64,000 nt of DNA from NCBI GenBank assembly GCA_017590115.1, contig JAGGNK010007448.1:8720815-8784814 (forward strand). The letters are read 5' to 3'. The DNA comes from Montifringilla adamsi. Its lineage: Eukaryota; Chordata; Aves; Passeriformes; Passeridae. Shown piece after piece: positions 45,960 to 58,310 of the stretch. The translations under genes and the position numbers were made by a program. The stretch's first letter is position 1, and each line of letters opens with the position of its first letter. The notes beneath the pieces were generated by a model. It made no database searches and was not told the DNA's origin. It worked only from the letters and a program-made list of their open reading frames with translations.

Positions 45960-46770
45960 AGCGCATGATTCGGGGGAGAAAGCCGGGGCGGGGGCGGCGG
46001 CACAAGCACCGAAACGTTTGTTCAGCAATTGCTGCAAAAAGAAAAACTCGCTTCAATCCGCAGAGATGCCAACTGAATTTTTGTTTTGTTTTGGTGCCTT
46101 GGAGGCCAGCCAAGAGCGGGATGTTGTGAAGTCTCCGGCAGCTACTGCCTGCTTGTTCCATACCAAGCATAACTCCGGCTGTATTTTTATCGGCAAACTC
46201 GGTCCCACGCACGGGGATGAGCGAACGGGAGCCGCGGCTGCTCCCGGGGCTGCTCCCGGGCACCACCGGGCACAGCCCGGAGATGCCCTCCCTCCCAAGG
46301 TTATCCCTTTTCCCTGCCAGCTCCAGCAGGAGCAGGGAAGGGGGAGAAAAGCAGCTCTGCTCGCATTAATGCCCCCGTTCCTCGGTGCAAGGGCAGGCTC
46401 CGCAGGCTCGCCGGGAATTTTCGGGGATTGCTTTTTGCGCTTTAAACCGAGGCGGGTTGTGCTTTGTCAGCAGAAGGGCCCGTTCCCTCCCTTGCACGAT
46501 GGATGGCCGCTGGGTGTAAATAGCCTTTCGTGGCTGTCACCTCGATGGCTTTAAGGCTTTGCCCTGATTTGTCCCTGCGTCCGGAGGATGCTTCAGATGC
46601 GCGCTCTCCCCCCCGGGACCGCAGGCGAATTTAAATGAAATACCTGTTTAAGAGGCTCTAAACCCGGGGTTTTAGCGTTTTCCAGAGCTGGGATGGCACG
46701 AGGGGGAGAAGCGAGGCTGCTGTCGCTGTTTAAGCGCTACAACTGTTGCCTTCACAAAGGATCAGCGCTC
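45960..46770. promoter_or_regulatory. CpG-enriched block upstream of the presumed NACC2 promoter
   Basis: Several CpG-dense stretches (45970-46020, 46195-46280, 46380-46460, 46570-46640, 46690-46850) alternate with AT-rich motif islands such as GCGAATTTAAATGAAATACC. No credible coding frame is present. The mixed texture resembles a CpG-island-associated enhancer or an alternative promoter. The function is inferred. Confidence 0.4.
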
Positions 46771-47194
46771 AGAACGGGGAGACATCTTAAGGATGTCTGA
46801 CAAATATATGTACATTCGGGGACCACGAGCCTCGCAGCCGTAGCGTGATGAAGGGAATTGAACATGACAGAGCTCCGCGGGGGGATGGAGCTGATGCTTT
46901 ACCTGCCTCCAGCCAGCCCCCGGCACCTCTGGGGTGGGACAGAGGGGGAAATGGGGGCTCTCTGCTGTCCCTCCTCTCTTTGCCCAGCTTCCCATCTCGC
47001 TCTCATCGCTGTTTTCCACGTCACAGCCCCAGCACGGCCTGGGATCAGCGAGTGTTATCAATATATGATTTATCTCAGAGAATCCCAACGTGAGTGACAG
47101 GGGATCTCTGGTGACATCTGACCGGGTGGCCCGGTCCATCCCTCACCCCTCTGCCTTGCCTGCACCCTGGCTGCCCCTTTGTTCCCAAAAAAAG
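46771..47194. other. Non-coding, nothing recognised
   Basis: This is transitional sequence between a CpG-rich and an AT-rich block. Only short frames are present. Confidence 0.4.
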
Positions 47195-47468
47195 CCCCCG
47201 AGGTGACTATGGATGTCTTTTTAAATGCTCATTGTCACATTATCCATCAGATACATATTTACAATCATTCATTAAATTAGGATGTACGTTTCATTCTTCT
47301 TTCTTAGAATATTAATGCCTACTCCTGGCTGAAATGCCATATGAATATTCATTAAAAAATCAATCAATTCCTTTGCCAGGAATGATGTCATTTGAGCAAT
47401 AACTGAAGCAGTAATCGAGCATGCTATGAAAAAACGATGAATGCCATCAGATCTAATGTTTATTGAAC
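47195..47468. promoter_or_regulatory. AT-rich candidate conserved non-coding element
   Basis: About 270 bp of AT-rich sequence sits between GC-rich flanks, with clustered motifs: CATTAAATTAGG, GAATATTAATGCC, CATATGAATATTCATTAA, AATCAATCAATTCC, ATGATGTCATTTG and a forkhead-type TGTTTATTG at 47457-47465. The ATGAATATTCAT segment (47341-47352) is a 12-bp palindrome. It looks like an enhancer; this needs multi-species alignment. Confidence 0.35.
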
Positions 47469-49989
47469 CCCGTGTGGGTAAATCACAGCAGGTTTTTTCC
47501 CATGCTTTTGTGTGCAGTCACTGGTGCTCCAGTTCCTCCTCCTGCCTGGTGCCAGGAGCCCAGCCCAGCCCCAGCAGGAGCACCTTGGAACAGGTGGGAG
47601 ACATCCCACAGGGGTGGATGGGTCTGGGGGCTGGGCAGGACATCTCATCCCTGCCCAGCTCCTCGGGAAGAGTGGCTTAGAAATTTGTTTTGTAACAATG
47701 GGAAACAAAAACTTCTGGAAAATTGATCAGCTGAAGGTTTTTTTTCCAATAGATCTTTGGCTGGCAAAGCTCTCTCCCCTCTCTTGGAGCGCAGTCCTGG
47801 GTGGGCTGGAGCAGTGGAGTTTCTTGGGGTGCCCTCTCTGCTTTAAAGGTGCAGCTCCCAGGGCAAACACGGAATAAAGAGTAACAATACACTTCAGGGG
47901 GGATCATTATTACTCTAAATTTTCTCAGACCAAGACTTCCTCAACAATAGCAAAGGAGCTGTGCCAATGCACAGGCCCGACTGCAGCTCCTGTGATAAGA
48001 TCACACTCGAGTTCTGTGGGAAATATGAAGAGATTTGGCTTAACTTCAGCACCGAGACTCACTCCATCCCTCGCAATAAAATGCCAGACCAGCAGCAATA
48101 TTTCGGGAGACACCTGGGCTGCTCCATGCCCTGCCTGGTCCGTTGGCAGTGACCAAGAGAGGAGCTTTGCTGGTTTTGCTGTCGATGCGCTGCCCTGAGC
48201 AAGGAGAGCTCTCCCTGTGGTGCCAGCCCCTTTCCGCGGGGACAGAGCCGCTCCCGGCAGCACCTGCCGGTGACACCGGATCCCGGGCTCCCGGCAGAGC
48301 AGCAGCAGGAGGAGGAGGAGGAGGAGGAGCAGGAGCCAAGGTTACCCGCTCCCACCCCCAGCACTGCAGCACCGACTCGTGAATCAGGCTCTGACAGCGC
48401 TGACTTGCTGCATCAGTCACATCACAGACACTTCAACCCAAAATATTCCTCTACAGAAAGGAAGGGGAAACACAGACCGATTATGCCAGTCTCATTTACA
48501 TGCTTAGCTCAGAAAAATCAAATGCCTGAGTCTCTCTCTGGCAGCTTCACGCTCTCATCGAGGGTATCATCATCTCCTGCAGAGCAGACACGTGGCCACC
48601 TCCTCCCCTTTCCACCTGGCCAGAGTTACTTGCCCTGCAAGGGTGACCTGAGCATCTTGATTTAAAGGCATCTTGCTTGTGTTCCTGAGCACCCACATCA
48701 GAAATAGTGAGGGGTGTAAGAGATCTGCAGGGAGAGCCTGAGCACCATTTATTGGCTCAGCAGTCCACTGGGTGGCCAGCTTTAAGTGAATTAAAATTAT
48801 GAACCAAGAAAGACTTTGAAAAAGTGATGGTTGGTCACTTTCTCCGATCAAAAAAGTGATTAGAGAAATGAGCCACACTCTGTGAGAGGCCTGAGAGAGT
48901 CTGCAGGGAGTTTGGGCTGAGATCCATCCTGAGGTGTTGCTCCATGTCCCCAAATCCCCCATGCTGGCGCCCTTCACATTACAGGGGTGCCCAGGGAGCA
49001 GCTTTACCTCCTCTGCCAGGCACAAAAGAGAGGCTCCTTCCCAATTTTCCAAACTCTTTGAAGCAAACCCTGCCTGCAGTACAAAGCTGCAGCAGGAGCG
49101 AGTCCCTTGGAGAGCTGCCTCAGTGTCCCAGGGCTCTTGGATCCGGCAGTAACGGGACGTCTGCTCCCACAGCCAAGTGTCAGATGGTTCATTTGGGGAG
49201 CAGAAATCATGGGCAGAGCTCAGAGAGAGAGAGCAGGCAGCCAGAGCAAGGCTGGTGGTGTCCTGTGAATTGCGCCAGCTCGGCTTAAATACCATTTCTG
49301 AGCTTTAGAGGCAATTAAATATCAACATCATTTACCAGACGAGGTTCCATTCCACCAGCACGTTGAGTCTTTAAGATGAAAGCAGATACTTTTATGGAAA
49401 TTTATTTTAATGCTGCTCCTGGGAAAACAGCCTGCAGGCTGTGTGCAGGGAGGTCAGAGGCTCCCAGGCCGGCAGCCTCAGCTGAGCCAGGCTGTGAGTA
49501 CCTGCCACGAATTAACACAGCCAGAAAATGCCTCCCAGGGCTGGGCTCTCTCTTCTGCCATTTGCACAAGCACCACACCATTATATAATAAATAATTACT
49601 AAACCAGGCCAATGATACATGATTTTCTGTTGTCGTCCTGCTCCCACCTCGGGGGACCCAGCTGGAAGCCAGCGGTGCCTTGTGCTCCTGGAGCAATCCT
49701 CCCGGCAGGATCTGAAGGATTTCTCTATTTACTAACAACTAAAGCCTTTTTACACACAGCCTTGTGCCAGTTTGGTCAGGACAATGCAGCTGCCTTGGAG
49801 ACATCTCATTTCTGTTTGTTTTAACTTATTCCTAATCATTTTAATGTAAATCAAATAAGCCTGGCTGGAGTCAAAATAATCCACATCTGCACCGTGTCAG
49901 CTGCGTGGCACAGGGCGATGCTCGAGCCTTGTGTAGAGGCTTCATGTGAAGGACTCAGAGATTTATTTATGGTATTCATAAAAAATAAC
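47469..49989. other. Non-coding interval with an AGG repeat
   Basis: An AGC/AGG triplet run lies at 48301-48336. A 241-codon ATG-initiated frame on the minus strand (48570-49295) has no recognised domain and no supporting signals, so it is not called. No transposon was identified with confidence. Confidence 0.45.
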
Positions 49990-50136
49990 AACTTGAACTT
50001 CACCCCATCCCTGGAAGTGTCCAACACCAGGCTGGAAAGGTCTTGGAGCAGCCTGGGATGGGGGAAAGTGTCACTGCCTTGGATTGGGGTGGTCTTTAAG
50101 GTCCCTTCCAAACCATTCTGGGATTCCAGGGACGTC
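49990..50136 (+). mobile_element. CR1 LINE 3' end, sense
   Basis: The copy reads 'cccatccctggaagtgtc', 'caacaccaggctggaaag', 'gagcagcctgggatgg', 'ggtctttaaggtcccttc' and 'caaaccattctgggattc'. This is the terminal 140 bp of CR1 in sense orientation, relatively well preserved. Confidence 0.92.
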
Positions 50137-52722
50137 TGGTTCCATCCCATCACCCCATGAGTGACTGATGGGGGAAAGCCCTGCCCAGAGCAGGTGGCAG
50201 AGGCTGCCAGCAGAGCTTCCCTCTCCTGGCTGACATCACGGGAGCTGGAGTGGATGGAGGGCTGGGAGAGCTGGAGCCATCACACCCCTTTCAGAGCTGG
50301 GAAGGAGAAAACCCTACGGAGATAAAAATGACAGAGCTGAACAGCCACCAAAGACAACAAACAAAAGGCTTTTTTGGGTGAGGAATCATCCCCCTGGGTG
50401 CTGTGGCTTTGGCTGAACAAAGATTTCAGGGGCTTGTCCCAAAATGTTGGGTTAACACCTCATCCTTCCTCCCTGTATGGAACTGGAGGCTGTGGGGGAC
50501 GTCCTGCAGTGGCAGTGGCTCTTGTCACCAGAGGGCTGCATGGCAGGGACCTTGCAGGGTCACAGCCAGGTTCAGAGAGCTCAAACGCCATCAAAATGCC
50601 AAATCTGAGCCCCAGGCCTCCCAGGGGAGCTCTGGGGGCTGACATGGAAACATTGCTGGGCTGGAATGAGACCCCCTGTGACCCAGGAGAGATTTACTGC
50701 AGCAGGGTTAGAGCTTTCCCAGTGAAATCCAGCCCAGGCAGGCTCCCTGATGGGAGCAGAGAGAAATCCTGGAGCAGGAGGAGATGGAGACACCACAACA
50801 CGGGAGGCAGGGCCATCAAACCTCTTGATGTCCATTTTCCAGGAGGAAAGGTGCTGTGGAAGCTGCCTCCAGCCCCGGTTTGAGCTTTGTGGCTGACAGG
50901 GGCGCACCTGGAGGGTCACTGCTCTCCGTGGCCAGAGCCTCTGCCCTGCTGCTTGCCACAAATCCCCACGAAACCAGCTCTCCCCTCACCCACGGCGCTG
51001 CCCCTTGGTTTTAGATATTGTCTCTACTCCTGCAGGAGGGAGCAGCACAAGCAGAACTCATCACCTGGCAGAGTTTACTGGGCTGTGAACGGCAGGGGAG
51101 AAGGCAGATCCCTCTGGCATGAAGGAGTAAAGCACAGAAACGAGGGGTCCTGACTCATTTTCTTTTGGTTTTTGCCACCATCCTCGGTGTTATGCTAACC
51201 CCAGAGAACTTCGCTGGGCTGTAACAGAGCCCTGTGCCCTCTCCTCCCTCCAGGAGTATCAATTGTGCTGCAGTGGTGGCTAAGGGGCCATCACAGGGAA
51301 GGTTTCTGGAGATTCTCTCCACCTTCCACAGGACTTTGTAGCTCACAGCCCAGCACAAATATTGGTCACACCTTGGGCTGGGGAGATAGAAACTTATTCT
51401 ACCTGCAAAGCAAACTACAAAAATTCTTCCTAATGCGACAGTTGAAGTCCTCTGAAGGATTGCTGCAGGATAAGGAGTCTCCTGGCAGACTTCTGAATTT
51501 TTCATGTCTTCCAGCACCCCTTCCAGCCCTGTGGGTGCTCGGGGGGATCCCACCACCACAAAGTGCTGGGAATCAGTCCAGGGGCATTCCCACCGCAGCA
51601 TCTCTGAGGACAGGAAGATCAGAAAGACATTTTTGCTTTCCAGAGTTTGCTGGAAAGTCACGTCCCTGCACAAAATAAATCAGAGATTGGTGCAGCGATT
51701 GATGCTTTGCCACGGGCTGGTCCCCAGCCAGGCTGGCTCCCTCACCCAGACATCCAGAAATCCACCTGGAAATCAAGCTGCAAAGTGTATTTTAGCCACC
51801 TTCAGTGGCCTTAGAGCCCAGAATTTGGAGAAGGAACAAAATCCCTAAAGCTTTGCAGTGAACAGCAAAAGTTCAGCTGAAGAGCTGCAGCCAGAAAGGG
51901 TTAAAGGGACGTGGGATGCTGCAGGATTGTTTCTTCTGCTTCACTAAACCACTGTTCAGATGGAAAAAAAATAAAAAAGTTAGCTGTTCTCCTGCAAGAA
52001 TGTAAATGTTGGGTATTTTATCAAGTGATTTCTTCAGCCCTCAAGCCATTCTTCAATTTGAAATGCTAGATTGAAAAAAACGCAGGCAAAGAGAGAGAGA
52101 GAGAAAGAAAATATTTCCGCAGCCCAAGAACACTTTGCAGACATTATGGAAAATGTTGCCTGGTTTGTTTCCTCTACTCACTGAACCAATCTTTCGCATT
52201 AAAATCAGCAGAGTAGTAAATAAACATGTTTTCTCTAGCCCCGGAGCCATTCCGAGACATCAAATGGTACTTAAGAAATGTTTCTTTCTCCATCACAGAA
52301 CGTTTTTAAAATGTCCATGGCTGAAGGGAGGGAGGATGCTCCTGGGCTGGAGCATTAAGGGCTCTGCTGTCTCTCAGAGCTGGGGAGGCCCTGGGCGAGT
52401 CGCAGAGCTCGGATCTCCTCTCCTGCTGGAGCGCTGCAGGAGGAGCTGGAGATTTCCAGCTCTGCAGCTCCCCGTGGATGTGGCTGGATTTCCTGAGACC
52501 CTCGGCGAGGTGCTGGGGGCTCCCAAAGCCCGAATCCCTGAGCGGAGCCAGGGCACGGAGCTGCTCAGTGAGCAGCTGCCCCCCGAGCTGTGTCCTGCGT
52601 GACACAGCTCTGGTGTGGCTGTGGCGCTCAGGGAGGGACAGGGGACAGTGCTGGTCACCCCACGGGCGTGCTTTGGGCAGGGAAGTTCTTGCAGGAGGTG
52701 TTTCTCATCTTTCACCTTTCCC
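50137..52722. other. Non-coding interval, nothing recognised
   Basis: There is no exon or clear repeat. A short GA-rich tract lies at about 52092-52110. Open frames of up to about 170 codons are unrecognised. Confidence 0.45.
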
Positions 52723-52895
52723 TATGCCAGGTGGCTCCAAGCTCTGTCCAGCCTGGCCTGGGACACTTCCAGGAGCATCCCCACCCTCCCAGGGAAGGGT
52801 TTCTTCCCAAAATCCCACCTAACCCTGGCCTCTCTCAGCTGGAAGCATTCCCCCTTTTCCTATCACTCCTTCCTGATGTGGAGATGCTCCAGAGA
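52723..52895 (-). mobile_element. CR1 LINE fragment, antisense
   Basis: On the + strand: 'aggtggctccaagctctg', 'tccagcctggcctgggac', 'acttccaggagcatcccc', 'accctcccagggaagggt', 'ttcttcccaaaatcccac' and 'cccccttttcctatcact'. The order is the reverse complement of CR1, with an internal deletion between the 'acttccagg' and 'accctccc' parts. No coding capacity remains. Confidence 0.85.
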
Positions 52896-53640
52896 AAAGC
52901 GAGGAAGGGGAGCTGGGGTCTCACACGGGAAGGGTTCTCCGGCTGCTCTGCCTCAGAATGCGGCTGGGGACATATTTCTCATACATCATTTCTAAAAAAA
53001 AACCCCGAATTTATCTTGAGCAGAAAAGCAAATGTGTTTGTCCTGACCTGACACTGTTTTTTAAAGTGTCAAGTGCTAATGAAATTCCTCAGCCTTGAGC
53101 AGTTCTAGGCATTCAATGCTGATTTTTAAAATATGGGGATATTTTGCTGCAGATTTTAAGGCAGCCTCGAAATGATGAATGTTGGTGAGTGTGAGAGGAG
53201 AGAAACTTCCAGATCCAAAGAAGTTCTGACATAATCTCGCATGCAAAGCAGACAGCAAGAGGCTCCTGCTTTAAAGAGGTTTTTTGTTACTCCTTTGAAA
53301 TTCCTTTAGCAGACGTAGGGCCAACGCTGCACACTTTCATCATGCAAATTTGCTGATTTTAATATTTTGGGCTTAGGGAGGCAACAAAGCAAAAGGACTT
53401 TTTAAATTTTTTAGGCTGTAGGATGAAATTTGGAATGGAAATGTGCCCACAAGGCTCGAGCAGTCCCACCTCAGATTACTCTGCTCTTTGTGATGCTTGA
53501 AAGGTTTTTTCTGCAGGAGGAGGAAAAGGGGCAGCCCTGGAGCTGTGGGCCAGCACAGGGCAACTCCCTGTGACATCAAATCTGGGCTGCGATAAAGACC
53601 AAAACTCCAGTGCTGGGGATGCGAGCTCTTTATATAGTGA
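52896..53640. other. Non-coding interval, nothing recognised
   Basis: Only short frames are present. AT content rises towards the right into the A-rich repeat. Confidence 0.45.
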
Positions 53641-54109
53641 AATAATTAAGGCAATAAGCGTAATTATAAATAAAAAGAAAAAAGATATTATCAGGTAAAA
53701 AAAAAAATTAAAGGGAAATTAGGAAGGAAATAATGAAATTAATTAAAGAGAAAAATAAAATTAAATAAAATATAAACAGACAAAATAAATGGAATTTCAA
53801 AAGTGAAAGGGGAGAAGGAAATTAAAAATATGAACAGCAAAAAATAATATAAAATAAAAGAAAGACAAAAGTGAGATGAAATATTAAGCGACAATAAACT
53901 AAAAATAAAATAGACTAAAATAAAGACCAAGTAAAATAGACAAAAAATAAAATAAAAACAAAACATTACATTTAAAAAATAGAATGGGATAAAACAGAAC
54001 AGAATAGAATGGAATAGAACAAAATGGAATAGAAGAAAATGGAATAGAATAAAATGGAATAGAATAAAATGGAATAGAAAGTAAAATAAATAAATAATTG
54101 GTAGTTAGG
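53641..54109. repeat. A-rich low-complexity sequence with a GGAATAGAAT-type array
   Basis: The + strand is almost free of C and T-poor. It runs from AAATAAAA-type words (53650-53990) into a regular array of AATAGAATGG and AATAAAATGG units (about 53983-54080). The array ends close to the N gap. The purine-strand bias is strong. Open frames through it on the minus strand (Ile/Phe/Tyr/Ser-rich) are artefacts. Confidence 0.93.
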
Positions 54110-54566
54110 NNNNNNNNNNNNNNNNNNNNNNNNNNNNNNNNNNNNNNNNNNNNNNNNNNNNNNNNNNNNNNNNNNNNNNNNNNNNNNNNNNNNNNNNNNN
54201 NNNNNNNNNNNNNNNNNNNNNNNNNNNNNNNNNNNNNNNNNNNNNNNNNNNNNNNNNNNNNNNNNNNNNNNNNNNNNNNNNNNNNNNNNNNNNNNNNNNN
54301 NNNNNNNNNNNNNNNNNNNNNNNNNNNNNNNNNNNNNNNNNNNNNNNNNNNNNNNNNNNNNNNNNNNNNNNNNNNNNNNNNNNNNNNNNNNNNNNNNNNN
54401 NNNNNNNNNNNNNNNNNNNNNNNNNNNNNNNNNNNNNNNNNNNNNNNNNNNNNNNNNNNNNNNNNNNNNNNNNNNNNNNNNNNNNNNNNNNNNNNNNNNN
54501 NNNNNNNNNNNNNNNNNNNNNNNNNNNNNNNNNNNNNNNNNNNNNNNNNNNNNNNNNNNNNNNNNN
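54110..54566. other. Assembly gap (457 N)
   Basis: A run of N separates an A-rich simple repeat from an extremely GC-rich CpG island. The missing sequence may include part of a promoter or first exon. The stated length may be an estimate. Confidence 0.99.
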
Positions 54567-55215
54567 GAGCCCGCATCGCCCCCGGGCCGGGCCGGGCCGG
54601 GCTGGGCTGCGCTGAGGGACGCGCGCATCGCGCCCGCAGCCCCGCGGGGCCCGGGGGTCCCGGCCGGGGAGGGGAAGGGCAGGGGGGGCCTGGCGGGGCT
54701 GTACCCCCGTGGCAAGCGGGGTTGGGGAGTTCGGGGGTTGCTGGCGGTCCTGCGGCAAGGCGGGGATTGTTGGGGTGTGCGGGAACCCCCCTCGGGGGGC
54801 TGCGGGTTAGGGGGGAATGCAGGCGCGCACTCGGACTTTCGCTCCCAGGGGAGGGAAACGCAGCGAAAAGGGAGAGATTGAAATCCAAAACCCGGCCGAA
54901 CCCTGCAATTGGGGACCTCCGAGCCGGGGGGGGGTGCTCAGGGGGGTTCCCCTGGACGGGTGAGCTGAACCCCCATGCAGCGGGGACCCCTGTGCCGGGA
55001 GCCGGGCACGGGCGCTGGGCTGGGCTGGGGCAGCGCTCCCTGCCCGCCGCAGCCTGCTGTAGTTACAGCGCTCAAGGACTTCTCCAAACATCTTCCCTGC
55101 CCTAGGAAAGCCCAACGCCAGCGGTACATCGCGTGCTGCTCCGCCGGCCCGGCCGACGGCGAAGTGCAGGATCACTTCCAGCCAAGTCTCCATTACCCGC
55201 CGGCTCATTAATTTG
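54567..55215 (+). promoter_or_regulatory. Strong CpG island, candidate NACC2 promoter and first exon
   Basis: The island starts at the gap edge with repeated GGGCC words (54584-54606, five G-triplets with 2-nt spacers) and stays CpG-dense to about 55200. It lies downstream of TMEM250 in the position expected for the 5' end of NACC2, whose first exon is, as I recall, non-coding. No BTB-domain coding sequence is visible in the window. A well-formed donor, AAG|GTGAGG, occurs at 55674-55682 (cut after 55676) and could end a first exon, but it is only one candidate. A TGC triplet run (about 55445-55462) lies beyond the island. Confidence 0.5.
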
Positions 55216-55224
55216 AATATTCCC

Positions 55225-55248
55225 TTTTTTTTTTTTTTTTTTTTTTTA
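55225..55248. repeat. Poly-T tract
   Basis: An uninterrupted T run of more than 20 bases follows AATATTCCC directly at the CpG island edge. It is a likely slippage-prone, polymorphic tract. Confidence 0.9.
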
Positions 55249-58200
55249 AATTCTTTCCCCTTTCTCCCCCCTCCTCCTTTCCGGAGGCATTTGCGAAGCT
55301 TGTGGGCAGCTTGATGTGCTCGCTGCCTGCCAAGTGTTTGCCTCTCGCCCTGCGTAATTGAGGGGCTGGCGTGCCGGCTCACCTTCTCCGGCTGAAATAT
55401 TAAACAGCAGGAGAAGCTGGGATCGGTAAACAAACCGGGATGATTGCTGCTGCTGCTGCTGCTCCGTGGGGACACTGCCCCTGGGCTCCTCGGGAGAGTC
55501 GGGGCTGCTCCAAACTGCAGCATCCCAGCACGCCTCCCCCCAAATTTCCTGCCAGATTCACAGCCTGCTCTGAAATTCTGAAAGCTTTTAACTGAAAAGA
55601 GCAAAGCTGAGCTGTTCCTTAGGAGCTGACTTGCTGTGGCTTGCCCAGCTGAGGACAGTGAGGCTGTGACCCCAAGGTGAGGATGATGGAGGTGGTAATG
55701 CTTGGATTTGAAGTAAGTGGCAAGTATAAAAAAAAATTAAGGGTCTCATTCTCTCCCTCCTGAGAGTAAATGTCCTTCTGTGGCTGTAACTGCTGTGTTT
55801 TGAGGTTTTTCCTCCTGCAGAGGCCTTTTAATTAAGGCTTCACTGGGTAAAAGCTGTTGTATTGGGACAGAGGAGGGTGGGGATGGATTTCTGAAACTTA
55901 AAATTTGTCAAAAAAAAACCCTCCCAAGGCGGCTGGAATTACAGAGAGTGGAGTAAAGACGGGCATCAGGGCAAGAGCAGGGGGTCCCACGGGGGCCAGA
56001 GATGTGGTCTGTGTGTTGGCTGGGCTGTGGCTGTGCAGGGCAGTGCTCCCAAAACGTTGTCCAGGGCTCCCCAAGGTTTTCCCAGAGCCCCCCTTTGTTC
56101 TGAGAGATGGATGCCATTAGCCAGGATGCGTGCGTTGATGCCGGATCACTTTGGAAGTGATATTTTTGGAGCCCTCTGGCAATATAAAAGCTTTTTAGCT
56201 CCCCCAGGCATGACTGTGCTTTCCTGAGGGAGCCTGCTGGAGCTGGAGGCAGATTTTGGCTCCTCTTGGCTGGTGCCAGTGACAGGGCAGCATCCCCACG
56301 CTCGGGGGGACATGGAGCGTCCTCACTGCTTGTGAGTCCAGGAAAGAAAAATCCCTTCTCCTTGAACTTGAGCCTGGCTGGAGCATCCAGGTGAGTCCCT
56401 CTGGGCTGGGCTTTGGCTCAGATCCCAGCTGGAGGTGTCAGGAGGAGCGAGGCCACTTTGCAGCATTGCTGGCCAGGGAAGAAACACCAACAGAGCTCCT
56501 GCCAGAGCCTGATCCACCCGGGGAGCTCTGGGCTGGCTTGGGAGAAACCTCCAGACTGTGTTTTCCTGGCTGGGGACACAGCCCAGCTCACCTTGGAATG
56601 GAAATGTTTCTTTCAGGCTGTCTTGTGGCACAACCCCTGCCCAGCCTCCTGGAGGGCTGTGGGGTGGGCAGGGATGGGGTCAGAGCTGGCACAGCAGCAC
56701 TGGGGTGATGTGGATTGGGGACAAACACCCTGGAACAACCCGGGAAAGAGTGCTGGGACTCAGCTCCTGCTTTGCTCTGTGTTTAAAAATACTCGAGCCT
56801 GACAAAATGGGGTTAGAAGGAGGGTTCAGCCATGGCTTTGAGTTTTTCCAGGTTTTCTGAGCCAGCAGCTTTTCAGGTGGGGAAATAGGGTGGGATGTGC
56901 TGGGCCAAAGGCAACTGCTCTGAGACAGCTCCAGAGATGCTGAGGAGCAGGGGGGGCTGCACTTGAGTGGCTTTTTCCCCCCTCTTTTCTAACCTTTGAG
57001 TTTACTTGAATGTAATGAAAGGAAAAAAAAAAAAACCCCAGGCATGCAGCTGGAGGAAATTAAAGGGAATTGTGAGTTCCCTGCCATACCTAATGGCCAG
57101 AGCGAGCATCGAGCATCGTATCTTGCTGCAATTAGGCTTCAAATCGAGCTGAGCCTGTGTTTGGCATCCAGAGAGCAGCTTCCCAGCCCATTTATTCCTC
57201 ATCCAGGGAAGTGGCAGCGGATCCGTGGCCCTCAGCACCCACTGGGATGGGCACACCTACAGGAGGGCGTGTGGGGTTTTTTTATTTTATTAAATCAAGC
57301 CTGTAGAGCAATTGAGAAATAGGTGAAGCGTGCTTAAAAGAGGGTGAGGCTGTTGGTTTTCTCTACCTGACTTTATTTGCGGAGTGACAGGAATTTTGAC
57401 AGGCTTTGTGTCTTTTTTAGCAAATCAAGTGTCATGCCAGGTTTGCCTGTGGATGAGATCATTTGCAAAATATGTTTCCCAGCTTGCTTCAGGCATAATT
57501 CATTGTGTCAACTGCAATTGCTCATTTGCTAGGAACTGTGATTCATTAGTGGTTTATTTTTTGTTGGGGTTTTTGGTTTTTTTTTAAGTTCAACTTGTTT
57601 TTAAGCAAATGTTTGGAGGCATTTGAAAAAAAAAAAAAAACTTAAATCTTACGTTCTTTGTAGCCACAAATTCTGCTGTGAAGGGAAAACTTGCTGAAAT
57701 GCTGTGTTCCAGGGGAGGGAGAGGCAATCCCAGGCGAGCTCCCCGGGCAGGATTGCGCTGGGCTTTGTCATGTGGTTACTCCTAAATGGGGACGGAGGTA
57801 ATAAAAATCAGACTGCTGGGACAGAGGATGGAAGCAGAGTGTGGAGCTTCCTCCTTCTCCTGCCCTGTGAAGGATCCCACAGATCCAGGTTGGGCTGGGC
57901 AGGAGGGATGGGGGATGCTGGTGCTGTTGGGACCGTGGTGATGAGAGCAGTTCTTTGGTAACTGTGACCAAGACCCTCTGGAAGCTCCTGGCTGAATGGG
58001 ATAAAATGAAGATAAATAGCCCTTGGCACAGGTTTTGTGCTGTGTGTGTTCCCCCAGCCGGCGCAGTTTGGCCTCAGGCTTTTCAGAGGTCCTCACGGCA
58101 GACTTTTCGCAGAATTTTGCGTGTCAAGTACATTTTTTGGTGTTGCATTTCCTATGAAGACAAGTATTTCAGTGAGTTTTTTTCCCCTAGGTGGGTGGAT

Positions 58201-58310
58201 GGGGGGGGGAGCAGGAATTGCAGCCACAAACTACCCAGCACTAACAGCCTATGTGGGCTGAATAAATTGATACACTTTTCACCAAAAGATTGAATTTTTT
58301 TTTTTTTTTC

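Noticed and set aside
45104..45968. Overlapping 184-294 codon frames on both strands
   Set aside because: All are produced by the 21-bp minisatellite, whose period is a multiple of three, so frames stay open regardless of coding.
53899..55105. Frames of 217-335 codons spanning the gap
   Set aside because: They are open only because the N run carries no stops; the flanks are simple repeat and CpG island.
55674..55682. AAG|GTGAGG as the NACC2 exon 1 donor
   Set aside because: The sequence is a good donor, but without transcript data I cannot prefer it over others, so it is mentioned only as a candidate.
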